The translations under genes and the position numbers were made by a program. Below are positions 47,085-56,456 of a DNA stretch of 64,000 nucleotides, piece by piece. How positions within the stretch are numbered: position 1 is the first letter of the stretch; the number at the start of each line of letters is the position of its first letter. Source of the DNA: Bog-473 sp963804055 (GTDB lineage: Bacteria; Actinomycetota; Acidimicrobiia; Acidimicrobiales; RAAP-2); NCBI GenBank assembly GCA_963804055.1, contig CAWDOU010000008.1:1-64000 (forward strand), read 5' to 3'. The notes below the pieces were generated by a model, which worked only from the letters and a program-made list of their open reading frames with translations, ran no database searches and was not told the origin of the DNA.

Positions 47085-48226
47085 GAGGAGGCGAGGTCCT
47101 TGATGTCGACGACTTCGGCCGTAGGGTGCGGCGGCCCGTCGGCCAGGACCCAGCGCACGAGCATGTAGCCCTCCAGGCGACCGCCGGTGTCGAGCCAGTT
47201 CTCGACGCCCGGATCGGACGGCGCGATCACCATGCGCCAGGATCCGTCCGGCGACCGGGTGGCGGTCTTGTTGTTGAGATGCGTCGTGGCGTAGCGGTAG
47301 TCGTAGCTCTCCCCCCACGGCGAGGTGAGCGTCAGCCCCCAGTAGAGGAACGGCTTGTCGGGCTCGTGCACCGTGACCACCAGCGCCTGTCCCGGCTCGA
47401 GCTCGAAGCGTCCACCGTGGTAGGTCATCTCGGCGTTGGAGTGTGAGCGCACCTCGTCCTCTTGCGCCTCCACGTGGGCGGAGCCTGCCGTGCCCCCGAA
47501 GGTGTTCATGTTGGTCCCGGCGTCGCGCCACATCTGCATGGCCGTCCCGCCGATGAACGTGAGGAACATGGCGGCGAACTCGAGCTGGGTCGCCAGCTCC
47601 TCGCTCGAGAGGATCGGGTGGGGCACCACCTCCCCCGGTTCTGGCACCAGCTCCACCCGCAGGCGGGCGAAGCGGTCCGGGTGCTTCTCGAAATAGGTCT
47701 CCCGGATGGCGAGCTGTGCCGTGCCCGGTTCGAGGAGGACCGAGTTGCGCGGCCTCGGATCGGGCATCGCAGAGGCGGGGGCGATCAAGATGTCGACCTC
47801 GCCGTTCGGGCCCAGCTCGAAATCGTCGATGTGGGTCTGCGTCTGCGTCCCGGTGCGGCCGCCGACCGGGCCCTGCCCGAACGCCGTGCCGAAGGTCATG
47901 CCGAGATATGCGCACTCCCCACGGTGTCCGAGGAGCCGGTAGGTGCGCGAGTCGTCGAGGACGCAGAACGTGTAGTGCACGTCGGGGTTGTCCACCAGCA
48001 GCTTCTTGTACTCGTCCTGGAGGTCGAAGAGCTGGGGGTGCAGCGGGTCGGACTTCTCCACGATCCAGTCGAGGATCAAGCGGGTCAGCCGGGTCACCCA
48101 CCGGTAACCCTCGGCCATGTCGACGTCCGACTCCGGCACGCCGGTGGCCTGCCGCACCACGTCGAGGGCCGCTGTCTGCGCCTGCACCCAGGCGTCGAAC
48201 GCTGCATCCAATCTGTCGTCATGCAT
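47081..48226 (-). CDS. DUF1214-domain protein
   Basis: 381 residues. The C-terminal half carries the DUF1214 pattern: LVVTVHEPDKPFLYWGLTLT, NKTATRSPDGSWRMVIAPSD and NWLDTGGRLEGYMLVRWVLA. The N-terminal half (WVTRLTRLILDWIVEKSDP) is usually found with it in actinobacterial proteins. The domain resembles parts of DUF1254/DUF1214 envelope proteins but here has no signal peptide. Biochemical function is not known. It is divergent from the acyl-CoA dehydrogenase gene. Confidence 0.85.
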   Translation of the reverse strand: MHDDRLDAAFDAWVQAQTAALDVVRQATGVPESDVDMAEGYRWVTRLTRLILDWIVEKSDPLHPQLFDLQDEYKKLLVDNPDVHYTFCVLDDSRTYRLLGHRGECAYLGMTFGTAFGQGPVGGRTGTQTQTHIDDFELGPNGEVDILIAPASAMPDPRPRNSVLLEPGTAQLAIRETYFEKHPDRFARLRVELVPEPGEVVPHPILSSEELATQLEFAAMFLTFIGGTAMQMWRDAGTNMNTFGGTAGSAHVEAQEDEVRSHSNAEMTYHGGRFELEPGQALVVTVHEPDKPFLYWGLTLTSPWGESYDYRYATTHLNNKTATRSPDGSWRMVIAPSDPGVENWLDTGGRLEGYMLVRWVLADGPPHPTAEVVDIKDLASS

Positions 48227-48291
48227 TCCGATGAAGCTACTGGCGTTTCGGGCGAGTTTCCCGTTCTGTGACGCGCGGGTAACTTCGGAGC

Positions 48292-49641
48292 GTGACCGAC
48301 ACCGCTACCGAGACCCCGCGGACCGACGAGCTGCTGAGCGAGCTGCGGTCCTGGCTGGACAGCAACTGGGACCCCGACCTGACCGTCAGCGAGTGGTGGG
48401 AGCGCCTCGGGTTGGCCGGCTGGTCGGCCCCGGGGCTGCCCGAGAACGCCTACGGCAAGGCGATGGCCCGCTCCGACGTCGTCCTCGTGCAACAGGAGAT
48501 CGCCACGTTCGGCGCCCTCGGCGCGCCCGCAGGCCTGGGCCTGCTGCTGGCCGCCCCCACCATCGCCACCCACGGCACCCAGGAACAGATCGACCTCTAC
48601 GTGCGCGACATCGTCACCGGGCAGAAGGCCTGGTGCCAGCTCTTCAGCGAGCCGCAGGCGGGCTCGGACCTGGCCGGCCTGCAGACCCGCGCCGTCAAGG
48701 ACGGTGACGAGTGGATCATCAACGGCCAGAAGGTGTGGACGTCCGGCGGCCAATACGCCGACCTCGGCATGCTGCTGGCCCGCACCGACCCCGACGTCCC
48801 GAAGCACCAGGGCATCTCCTACTTCGCCTTCGACATGCTGCAGGACGGCGTCGACGTGCGCCCGCTCAAGGAGATGACGGGCCATGCACTGTTCAACGAG
48901 GTCTTCATCACCGACGCCCGGGTGGCCGACTCGGCACTCATCGGCGGTCTCAACAACGGGTGGGCGGCCGCCAATACGACGCTGATGAACGAGCGGGCGG
49001 GCCTCGGCTCCGGTGGCGGCAACGCGGCCGGGGGTGGCCTGGCCCAGCCGGGCACTGTCATGGGCATGCTGTCGCGCCGGGTCGGCGACCTCGTCGCTCC
49101 CCCGGCCGACGCCAAAGGCGGGAACAAGAAGTCCCAGGCACCGGGCGGCGCGCTGGGCGCCATGCGCGGTGGCGCCGGACTGCTCATCAGCGTGGCCCGG
49201 TCGCGGGGCGTCAACGGCGACGCCGGCATCCGCCAGGACCTGGCCCGGCTCTACACCCTCGGCGAGCTCGGCCGCTTCAACGGCCTGCGGGTCAAGGCGG
49301 CCAAGGAGCAGGGGCGGGACATCCCGGGCATGCCCAACGTCGCCAAGCTCTCCATGAGCCAGATCGTCCGCCTCACCCGCGACCTCGGGCTGCGCATCAT
49401 GGGCCCCGGCGGCATGCTCCACGCCTACGACGGCGACGACAAGGCGGCCCTCAAGCACGCCACCGGTGACCCCTTCGCCGGCGGCATCACCGAGATGGCA
49501 CTCTTCGCGCAGGCGCCCCCCATCTACGGCGGGACGGACCAGGTCCAGCGCAACATCATCGGTGAACGGGTGCTCGGGCTCCCGAAGGAACCGAACAACG
49601 ACCGCGTGACGCCCTTCTCCGAACTGCCCAAGAACGCCTGA
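48292..49641 (+). CDS. Acyl-CoA dehydrogenase family protein
   Basis: A 449-residue FAD-dependent dehydrogenase from GTG 48292. Family signatures are CQLFSEPQAGSDLAGLQTRA (substrate and FAD binding), WIINGQKVWTSGGQYADLGM, and the C-terminal PPIYGGTDQVQRNIIGERVLG. An insertion rich in Gly/Ala (about residues 235-290) separates the middle and helical domains and makes it longer than the common 380-400 residues. It opens the rightward acyl-CoA operon. It likely introduces the 2,3-double bond in a bulky acyl-CoA, as in steroid side-chain or aromatic acid breakdown. Confidence 0.92.
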   Translation: MTDTATETPRTDELLSELRSWLDSNWDPDLTVSEWWERLGLAGWSAPGLPENAYGKAMARSDVVLVQQEIATFGALGAPAGLGLLLAAPTIATHGTQEQIDLYVRDIVTGQKAWCQLFSEPQAGSDLAGLQTRAVKDGDEWIINGQKVWTSGGQYADLGMLLARTDPDVPKHQGISYFAFDMLQDGVDVRPLKEMTGHALFNEVFITDARVADSALIGGLNNGWAAANTTLMNERAGLGSGGGNAAGGGLAQPGTVMGMLSRRVGDLVAPPADAKGGNKKSQAPGGALGAMRGGAGLLISVARSRGVNGDAGIRQDLARLYTLGELGRFNGLRVKAAKEQGRDIPGMPNVAKLSMSQIVRLTRDLGLRIMGPGGMLHAYDGDDKAALKHATGDPFAGGITEMALFAQAPPIYGGTDQVQRNIIGERVLGLPKEPNNDRVTPFSELPKNA

Positions 49642-49683
49642 GCCGTCCACGGCGGCGTCGGGTCGGTCCGGGGGGTCACGAGC

Positions 49684-50856
49684 GTGAGTGGGGACGGCCG
49701 CAGCCTGCGCGGTGCCGCCGCCATCGTCGGCGTGGCCGATGACGTCTCACCCACCGGTGAGCTCACACGGACGGGGCGGGAGCTCGAGGTCGCGATGGTG
49801 CTGGCCGCGCTCGACGACGCCGGCCTCACGCTCGACGACGTCGACGGGGTCTGCCATCCCGAGTCGGCCGTGGCGTTCGCCGAGTACCTGGGCCTGCACC
49901 CGACCTTCGTCGAGTCGACCATGACCGGGGGGTCGAGCTACGAGGTGCACCTCGAGCACGCGGCAGCCGCCATCGCGGCGGGCGTGTGCGACGTGGTGGT
50001 CAGCGTCTACGCCTCGACGCCCCGTAGCGACCGCGTCCGGCGCCGGCGGCGCCCGCCGCGTGGCATGCCGGGGCCCAATCCCATGGCCGAGTGGGAGCTC
50101 CCGTTCGGCCTGCGTCTCCCCATGGGCCCCTACGCCCTGGCCGCCGCCCGTCACATGCACGACTTCGGCACCACGCCGGAGCAGTTGGCGTCGATCGCGG
50201 TACAGACGCGCGACTGGGCCGCCCTGAACCCGCGGGCCCGTTACCGGGACCCGCTGACGATCGACGATGTCCTTGCATCGCCACTGCAAGTGAGCCCGCT
50301 CCACCTCCTCGACTGCTGCCTGGTCACCGACGGCGCCGGCGCCTTCGTGCTGACCAGTGCGGACCGGGCGCGGACACTGCCCAAGCCGCCGGTGTACGTC
50401 CTCGGGGCCGCCACGTGCACCGATCACATGGGGATCACGCAGATGCCGGACCTCACGACGACTGCGGGCGCGGTGTCGGGCCCCCGAGCGTTCGCCATGG
50501 CCGGCCTCGGGCCCGCCGACGTGGACGTGCTCATGGGATACGACAGCTTCACCATCACGGCCCTCCTCCACCTGGAGGACCTCGGCTTCTGCGCCAAGGG
50601 CGAGGGCGGCCCGTTCGCCGCCGAGGGCGGCCTCGGGCCCGGCGGCGCACTGCCGATGAACACGAACGGCGGCGGCCTCTCGTTCACCCACCCCGGCATG
50701 TACGGGATGTTCCTGCTCACCGAGGCGGTGCGCCAGCTGCGGGGCGAGGGCGAGGACCGCCAGGTGGAGGGGGCGGAGGTCGCCGTCGCCCACGGCTCGG
50801 GCATGTTCCTCTCCGTCATGTCCACCGCCGTCCTCGGGACGGAGGCCACCCTGTGA
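49684..50856 (+). CDS. Thiolase-like protein (Ltp2/SCP2-thiolase type)
   Basis: A 390-residue thiolase-fold protein that lacks the usual nucleophilic Cys; the position reads TMTGGSSYEVHLEHA with serines. The C-terminal NTNGGGLSFTHPGMYGMFLL keeps the His but not the second Cys. Such thiolase-like proteins (for example Ltp2) pair with a DUF35 partner and act as retro-aldolases on acyl-CoA side chains rather than as true thiolases. The next gene is a DUF35 protein overlapping by GTGA, which supports this reading. Confidence 0.88.
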   Translation: MSGDGRSLRGAAAIVGVADDVSPTGELTRTGRELEVAMVLAALDDAGLTLDDVDGVCHPESAVAFAEYLGLHPTFVESTMTGGSSYEVHLEHAAAAIAAGVCDVVVSVYASTPRSDRVRRRRRPPRGMPGPNPMAEWELPFGLRLPMGPYALAAARHMHDFGTTPEQLASIAVQTRDWAALNPRARYRDPLTIDDVLASPLQVSPLHLLDCCLVTDGAGAFVLTSADRARTLPKPPVYVLGAATCTDHMGITQMPDLTTTAGAVSGPRAFAMAGLGPADVDVLMGYDSFTITALLHLEDLGFCAKGEGGPFAAEGGLGPGGALPMNTNGGGLSFTHPGMYGMFLLTEAVRQLRGEGEDRQVEGAEVAVAHGSGMFLSVMSTAVLGTEATL

Positions 50857-51428
50857 CGCCTGAGCCGGCGGCATCGGCTGAGCCCGGCAAGCCCGGCAGG
50901 CCCGGCAAGCCCGGTGCGCCCGCCGAGGCGGTGGAACGAGGACGCTTCGAGCCGCCTGTCGGGCCCGAGAGCGGGCCGTTCTGGGAGGCCACCCGGGAGG
51001 AGCGCCTCCTGGTCCAGTGGTGCACCGCCTGCGACCGCGGCATCTTCTTCCCGCGTGTGCTCTGCCCCTTCTGCGGTGGCGCCGGTGCACTGGAGTGGCG
51101 CGAGGCAAGCGGGCGGGCCAAGGTGCATGCTGCTGTCGTCGAGCACCGGCCGGAGGCGGCCGGTGCAGCGTTCGCACAGGGCGAGCCGTTCTGCATCGCT
51201 TTGGTCGACTTGGAGGAGGGGGTGCGCATGATGACGAACGTGGTCGGCTGCCCACCCGGCGACGTCCACACCGGCATGCCCGTGACCGTCACCTGGGAGC
51301 CGCTGCGCGACGGCCGGCAACTGGCGCTGTTCCGACCGGCCGCGTCCCCCGGCGAGGAAGGCGCTGAGGACAGTGGCGAGGGCAGGGCAGATGGCCGGGC
51401 AGAGGGCCGGGCAGAGGTGCGGAGATGA
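50853..51428 (+). CDS. DUF35 / OB-fold zinc-ribbon protein, partner of the thiolase
   Basis: 191 residues. The zinc ribbon is CTACDRGIFFPRVLCPFC (CxxC-x11-CxxC, about residues 57-74), followed by the OB-fold (AKVHAAVVEH, FCIALVDLEEGVRMMTNVVG). Such proteins bind acyl-CoA and associate with thiolase-like enzymes. The N-terminus has a Pro-Gly-Lys repeat (GKPGRPGKPGAP) and the C-terminus a DGRAEGRAE repeat; both are low complexity and probably disordered. Start GTG 50853 overlaps the thiolase stop. Confidence 0.9.
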   Translation: MTPEPAASAEPGKPGRPGKPGAPAEAVERGRFEPPVGPESGPFWEATREERLLVQWCTACDRGIFFPRVLCPFCGGAGALEWREASGRAKVHAAVVEHRPEAAGAAFAQGEPFCIALVDLEEGVRMMTNVVGCPPGDVHTGMPVTVTWEPLRDGRQLALFRPAASPGEEGAEDSGEGRADGRAEGRAEVRR

Positions 51429-53030
51429 GCGTGCCGGACGACAAGCGCGCCGCAGCGGCAGAGGGCATGCTCCACGCGTGGTGGGCGGCCCGCATCCCCG
51501 ACCACCCCGCCCTGATCACGCCGCACGGGGACCGCACCTACGGCGAGTTCAACGCTCAGGTCAACCGCTTGTCGCCGCGCCCTGCGGGCCCGGGGGCTGC
51601 GACCCGGTGACGCCCTCGCGCTCATGTGCACCAACGAGCCCGCCTTCTTGGAGACGCTCTACGCCGCGCAACGCACCGGCCTCCGCCTGACCCCGATCAA
51701 TTGGCACCTCACCGGCGAGGAGGCGGCCTACATCATCGGGAACTGCGAGGCCAAGGCGTTCGTCTGCTCGGGCTCCCTGGGCGGCACGGTCGCGGTCGCC
51801 GCCGCCGCCGGCGGGCCGGACCTGGTCACGATCGGCACGGGGGACGCTCCGCCGGGCTTCGAGTCCTACGACGCCGTGCTCGCCGACGAGGACGGCTCCG
51901 ACATTGAGAACCCGGTCCTGGGCACGCAGATGCTCTACACGTCGGGCACGACCGGGCGACCCAAGGGCGTCCACCGCGACGCTGCCGTGGTCAGTGCGCT
52001 GGCCGCCGTCAACTTCTGCGGCTACGACGAGGACTACGAGACGTCCGTCGACGCGCACCTCCTCACCGGGCCGCTGTACCACGCCGCACCGCTCGCCTTC
52101 TCGGTGGCGGTCCCCTTCAGCTACGGCGTGCCCCTGGTGATCATGGACCACTGGGATCCGGTCGAGGCGCTGCAATTGATCGAACGCCACGGGATCACAC
52201 ACACGCACATGGTCCCGACCATGTTCCACCGCCTGCTGGCCCTGCCGGCCGAGACGCGCCAGCGCTACGACACCTCGTCGCTCCGCTTCGTCATCCACGG
52301 TGCCGCCCCCTGTCCGGTGCCGGTCAAGCAACGCCTGATCGAATGGCTCGGGCCGGTGGTGGTCGAGTACTACGCGGCGACCGAGGGACTGGGCACCCTC
52401 GTCGACTCCGAGACCTGGCTGGCGCACCCCGGCACCGTCGGCCGGCCGATGATCCCGGGCCTGGTCAAGGTGGCCGACGACGCCGGCAACGACCTCCCCC
52501 CCGGCGAGATCGGCCTCGTGTTCCTCCAGGCGCCGGCGGCCACCAAGTTCGACTACTACGGCGACAGCGAGAAGACGGCCGGGGCCTTCCGCGGCGACTA
52601 CTTCACGCTCGGTGACATGGGGTACATGGACGACGAGGGATTCCTCTACCTCACCGACCGCACCGCCAACCTCATCATCTCCGGCGGGGTCAACATCTAC
52701 CCCGCCGAGGTGGACGCCGTGTTGCTCGAGCATCCCGCTGTGGGCGACGCGGCCACCATCGGGGTCCCCGACGAGGAGTGGGGTGAAGCCGTCAAGGCGG
52801 TCGTGCAACCGGCGGAGGGCGTGGCGGGAACGGACGAGCTGGCCGCCGAGCTCATGGACTTCTGCCGGCAGCACCTGGCCCACTTCAAGTGCCCTCGCAG
52901 CGTGGACTTCGTGGCGGAGCTGCCGCGCGAGGATAGCGGCAAGATCTTCAAGAGAAAGCTGCGGGAGCAGTACCGGACGGCGTCGAAGCCGACCCGGGAC
53001 GGCCAAGCAGGACAAAACCAAAGGAGCTGA
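51425..53030 (+). CDS. Acyl-CoA synthetase (AMP-binding, FadD-like), frameshifted near the N-terminus
   Basis: ATG 51425 overlaps the upstream stop. The first frame gives MLHAWWAARIPDHPALITPH and YGEFNAQVNRL. The second frame continues RALRARGLRPGDALALMCTN and runs to 53030. One extra base near 51571 separates them, and the full span is 3n+1 bases. Adenylate-forming motifs are intact in the second frame: LYTSGTTGRPKGVHRD (A3), EYYAATEG (A5) and YLTDRTANLIISGGVNIYP (A7-A8). The lysine at the end is DSGKIFKRKLREQY (A10). Activates a carboxylic acid to its CoA thioester for the operon. Confidence 0.88.
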
Positions 53031-53035
53031 ACAAC

Positions 53036-53950
53036 GTGGGTATCTGTGACGGACGGGTCGTCGTCATCACCGGGGCGGGTCGCGGCATCGGACGGGAGCA
53101 CGCGCTGGCGTTCGCCCAGCAGGGCGCCAAGGTCGTCATCAACGACCTGGGTGGCGAAATGGACGGCACGGGATCCTCGACCGGTCCCGCCGGCGAGGTC
53201 GTCGACGAGATCCGCGCCATGGGCGGCGAGGCCGTCGCCAACGGCGACGACGTGTCGGACTACGAGGGCGCCGGCCGTCTCATTCAGACCGCCATCGACG
53301 CGTTCGGGACGATCGACGTGCTGGTCAACAACGCCGGAATCCTGCGCGACCGCATGCTCGTCAACATGACGATCGACGAGTGGGATGCCGTGATCAAGGT
53401 GCACCTGCGCGGCACGTTCGCCCCCACCCGCCACGCCGTCGAGTACTGGCGCAACCGCACCAAGGCCGGCGAGACGAACGACGCCCGCGTCATCAACACC
53501 ACGTCGCCGTCGGGCATCTACGGCAACGTGGGGCAGACCAACTACGGCGCCGCCAAGGCCGGCATCGCCTCGTTCACGATCATCGCGGCCATGGAGCTCG
53601 AGCGCTACGGCGTCACCGTCAACGCCATTGCACCGGCCGCGCTCACCCGCATGACCGAGAACCTCGGCATGGGCGATCAGTCGGCCCAGCGCAAGCCCGA
53701 GGAGTTCGACGCGCTCGACCCGGCCAACATCTCGCCGATCGTGGTGTGGCTCGGCAGCAGCGAGTCGGCCGGCATCACCGGCCGCGTCTTCAACGTCATG
53801 GGCGGCAACCTGAGCGTGGCCGAGGGCTGGGTGGCCGGTCCCGGTGCCGACAAGGGCGACCGTTGGGACCCCGCCGAGCTCGGCACGATCGTGCCCGACC
53901 TGGTGGCCAAGGCCGCCCCGAACGCCAACATGGGCGGGCGGCGGAAGTAG
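53036..53950 (+). CDS. Short-chain dehydrogenase/reductase, MFE-2 hydroxyacyl-CoA type
   Basis: A 304-residue SDR from GTG 53036 (aaaggagctgaacaac upstream). NAD-binding TGAGRGIGREHALAFA, NNAGILRDRM, and the catalytic Ser-Tyr-Lys in NTTSPSGIYGNVGQTNYGAAKAG resemble the hydroxyacyl-CoA dehydrogenase part of peroxisomal multifunctional enzyme. This fits 3-hydroxyacyl-CoA oxidation next to the acyl-CoA dehydrogenase, thiolase-like and ligase genes. Six bases separate it from the ligase stop. Confidence 0.93.
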   Translation: MGICDGRVVVITGAGRGIGREHALAFAQQGAKVVINDLGGEMDGTGSSTGPAGEVVDEIRAMGGEAVANGDDVSDYEGAGRLIQTAIDAFGTIDVLVNNAGILRDRMLVNMTIDEWDAVIKVHLRGTFAPTRHAVEYWRNRTKAGETNDARVINTTSPSGIYGNVGQTNYGAAKAGIASFTIIAAMELERYGVTVNAIAPAALTRMTENLGMGDQSAQRKPEEFDALDPANISPIVVWLGSSESAGITGRVFNVMGGNLSVAEGWVAGPGADKGDRWDPAELGTIVPDLVAKAAPNANMGGRRK

Positions 53951-53960
53951 CGTTCGCAGC

Positions 53961-55130
53961 ATGGCCGCGGCGACCCCTCCACCTTCCGGGACCACGGAGG
54001 CCACCCCTCCGGTACCGGGCCGGCGGGACATGGAGGCGGCCGTCCAGGTCATCCACGACAACGCGGACCGGCTCTTCTTGTGGGACTACGAGCGCGACCG
54101 GGGGCAGCTCGTCACGCTCTACAACAAGGCGATGGGGTCGCAGTGGAACAGCGTGACGGACCTCGACTGGTCCATCGACGTCGATCCCGAGCGCCTGGTG
54201 GCCGAGCAGGACAGCCCGCTGCTCGCGGTGGCCCGGGTGGCCGGCACGCTGTCCGGATCTCCCATGGCGACGTGGAGCGAGAAGGAGTACACGCAACTCG
54301 GGATCGAGTTCTTCAAGGCGAACCTCTCGCAATTCATGCACGGCGAGCAGGGCGCCATGATGACCGCAGCCAAGATCGTCGAGACCGTGCCGTGGATCGA
54401 CGCCAAGTACTACGCCTCGACCCAGACCATGGACGAGGCGAGGCACACCGAGGTCTTTGCCAAGTATCTCCGCACCAAGCTGGGCGAGGCGTACCCGATG
54501 AGCCCGTTCCTCAAGGAGCAGATCTGGTCGCTGCTCGAGGACAGCCGGTGGGACATCGCCTATCTGGGGATGCAGATCGTGATCGAGTCGCTGGCCCTGG
54601 CGGCCTTCGGCGACATGCTGCGGCGCACCCAGGAGCCGTTGCTGACCAAGCTCCTGCGCTACGTCATGTCCGACGAGGCGCGCCACGTCGCCTTCGGCGT
54701 GCTGACGTTGTCGGAGTTCTACCGCGACCTGAGCGAGGCGGAGCTGAAGGAGCGCCAGGAGTTCCTCGTGGACGCCACGCTGAATTCCCGGGCGCGGGCC
54801 ACCACGCCAGAGGTGTGGGAGCGCATGGGGACGACGGCCGAGGAGGTCCTCCCGTTCATCATGGAGGCGGCGGAGAAGGTGAAGCTGAACCCGATGCGGG
54901 GCTTCGCCCGCGGCTTCTTCGCCAAGCTGGTGCCCAACGTGCGCAAGCTCGGCCTGCTCGACGCCAACAACGGCTACCTGCGCGAGCGGTGGGGCGAGGC
55001 GGGCCTGCTCGAGTTCGAGTTCGCCGACGACACCGGGTCGGACTACGCGTCCTACGACGCCGTGGCGCAGGACCGGGCGGCAGGGGCGGCGGCGGCAGGG
55101 GCGGCGGCGGCGTCCGCGGCCGAGGGGTGA
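53961..55130 (+). CDS. Ferritin-like diiron protein (putative oxygenase)
   Basis: 389 residues with a four-helix diiron carboxylate site: E129 in QFMHGEQGAMM, E159/H162 in TMDEARHTEVF, E209 in QIVIESLALAAF, and E239/H242 in MSDEARHVAFG. This two-ExxH arrangement is shared by R2-like oxidases and AurF-type N-oxygenases. The N-terminal 25 residues and C-terminal Ala-rich tail are disordered. In an acyl-CoA operon it may hydroxylate or desaturate the substrate. No ferredoxin gene is adjacent, so the electron donor is unknown. Confidence 0.88.
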   Translation: MAAATPPPSGTTEATPPVPGRRDMEAAVQVIHDNADRLFLWDYERDRGQLVTLYNKAMGSQWNSVTDLDWSIDVDPERLVAEQDSPLLAVARVAGTLSGSPMATWSEKEYTQLGIEFFKANLSQFMHGEQGAMMTAAKIVETVPWIDAKYYASTQTMDEARHTEVFAKYLRTKLGEAYPMSPFLKEQIWSLLEDSRWDIAYLGMQIVIESLALAAFGDMLRRTQEPLLTKLLRYVMSDEARHVAFGVLTLSEFYRDLSEAELKERQEFLVDATLNSRARATTPEVWERMGTTAEEVLPFIMEAAEKVKLNPMRGFARGFFAKLVPNVRKLGLLDANNGYLRERWGEAGLLEFEFADDTGSDYASYDAVAQDRAAGAAAAGAAAASAAEG

Positions 55131-55504
55131 ACGTGAGCGCACAGCGCGGTGCGGTTGCACGCGTGCGCCGCATCTGCCTGGCGTTGCCCGACGTGGAGGA
55201 GCGCCCCTTCGGCGGTCACAGCGCACCCGCCTTCCGGGTGCGGGACAAGATCTTCGTCATGACGAGCGAGGACGGCACCTCCATGACGATGAAGGCGCCC
55301 AAGGGCGCCCAGCGGATACTCGTGGCATCCGATCCGGAGCGCTTCTTCGTCCCGAAGTACGTCGGGCCCAAGGGCTGGGTCGGCGTGCAGCTGGGCCTGC
55401 GCACGGCGCCGGACTGGGACGAGATGGCCGAGATGATCGCCGAGAGCTACTGCCTCACCGCACCCAGGCGCCTGGCGGCGATGGTCATCCCCCCGGCCGA
55501 CTGA
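55127..55504 (+). CDS. MmcQ/YjbR-family protein
   Basis: About 125 residues. GTG 55127 overlaps the upstream stop (GTGA); GTG 55133 is possible. The fold pattern ICLALPDVEERPFGGHSAPA, FRVRDKIFVMTSEDGTSMTM and the C-terminal MAEMIAESYCLTAP is typical of the YjbR double-wing family. Proteins of this family bind DNA weakly, or their function is unknown. It is the last gene of the rightward acyl-CoA operon. Confidence 0.9.
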   Translation: MNVSAQRGAVARVRRICLALPDVEERPFGGHSAPAFRVRDKIFVMTSEDGTSMTMKAPKGAQRILVASDPERFFVPKYVGPKGWVGVQLGLRTAPDWDEMAEMIAESYCLTAPRRLAAMVIPPAD

Positions 55505-55539
55505 AGCGCGGGGCCGCCGGTGGCCCGGTGAGCCCGCGG

Positions 55540-56337
55540 TCAGTGCGCCGGGTCCAGCGCGGTGAGCGTGGTCTCCATGTTCTCGTCGTAGCGGACGCCG
55601 CCCTGCGTCACGCCCACTGATTCCTTCTCGCGCACGATCAGGCCGCTGCTCGGGACGATCCAGAAATCGATCGGGTTCGTCCCGTGCTCGGCCGAGCCGG
55701 TGAACGTGAAGTCCAGGCTGGTGTGCGTCACCGACACCGCGTGGCCGCCCACGAGCATGGTCGTGCGGCCCAGCGCCCGGCCCGCCAACATGATCTTCTC
55801 CGCCGGGCTCACCTGCGAGCATGTGGCGGCCCAGCGCTGCCCCGGGCGCGCGGCCGGCGGGAGGAGGTACGTCGAGGCCGGGCAGTTGATCGTCGAGGTG
55901 CTCGTGGAGCCGGCGATGGATTCGTCCGTCACGAGCTTCGGGACGGTCAGCGCCCCGTTGGCTGCCGTGCAGAAGGTGGTCGCCTCGGTGTGCTGGGTGA
56001 TCGGCACCCAGCTGACCGTGGCACAGCGGTTGTCCGCGACGATCATGGAGGTGCTGGAAGGGAAGGAACGGGCGACACCGACCAGATTGAGGCTCTCGCC
56101 CCCCGTCGTGCTGTAGGTGTAGACGCCCGGGGCCGGAAGCCGGTTGCGCAGCGAGGAGAGCATCTTGCCCGTCTGCTCCTTGCGGTACATGCGCAGCGCC
56201 TCGCGCAGCCCCACGGGCGAGGACACCGTACGGAAGACCAGCGCCCAGGCCGTGCCACCGGCACAACTCACCATGATCAGGGCCAGCGCGATGACCGACA
56301 GAAGCCGGTGCTGCTGGACCCAGTGCCAGACGAACAC
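55540..56337 (-). CDS. Hypothetical membrane-anchored protein
   Basis: 265 residues. One N-terminal membrane helix (LLSVIALALIMVSCAGGTAW) anchors an extracytoplasmic domain with repeated strands. Features include GVYTYSTTGGESLNLVGVAR, a possible disulphide pattern (ADNRCATVSW, TTFCTAANG, TINCPAS, ATCSQVS) and FTFTGSAEHGTNPIDFWIV. The pattern resembles LppX/LprG-like or DUF-type lipid-binding outer proteins only loosely, and I do not claim a family. It is convergent with the YjbR gene. Confidence 0.72.
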   Translation of the reverse strand: MFVWHWVQQHRLLSVIALALIMVSCAGGTAWALVFRTVSSPVGLREALRMYRKEQTGKMLSSLRNRLPAPGVYTYSTTGGESLNLVGVARSFPSSTSMIVADNRCATVSWVPITQHTEATTFCTAANGALTVPKLVTDESIAGSTSTSTINCPASTYLLPPAARPGQRWAATCSQVSPAEKIMLAGRALGRTTMLVGGHAVSVTHTSLDFTFTGSAEHGTNPIDFWIVPSSGLIVREKESVGVTQGGVRYDENMETTLTALDPAH

Positions 56338-56456
56338 GCGTTGAATAGTACCCGTCGCGGCCCGGTCGAGCCGAGACCCGACGGGGCATCCTGGGCCGCC
56401 GGATCGGCCCAGGTCAGGACGTCCCGGTGACCCCCCTGATGCCCGGTGAGGCCAGC

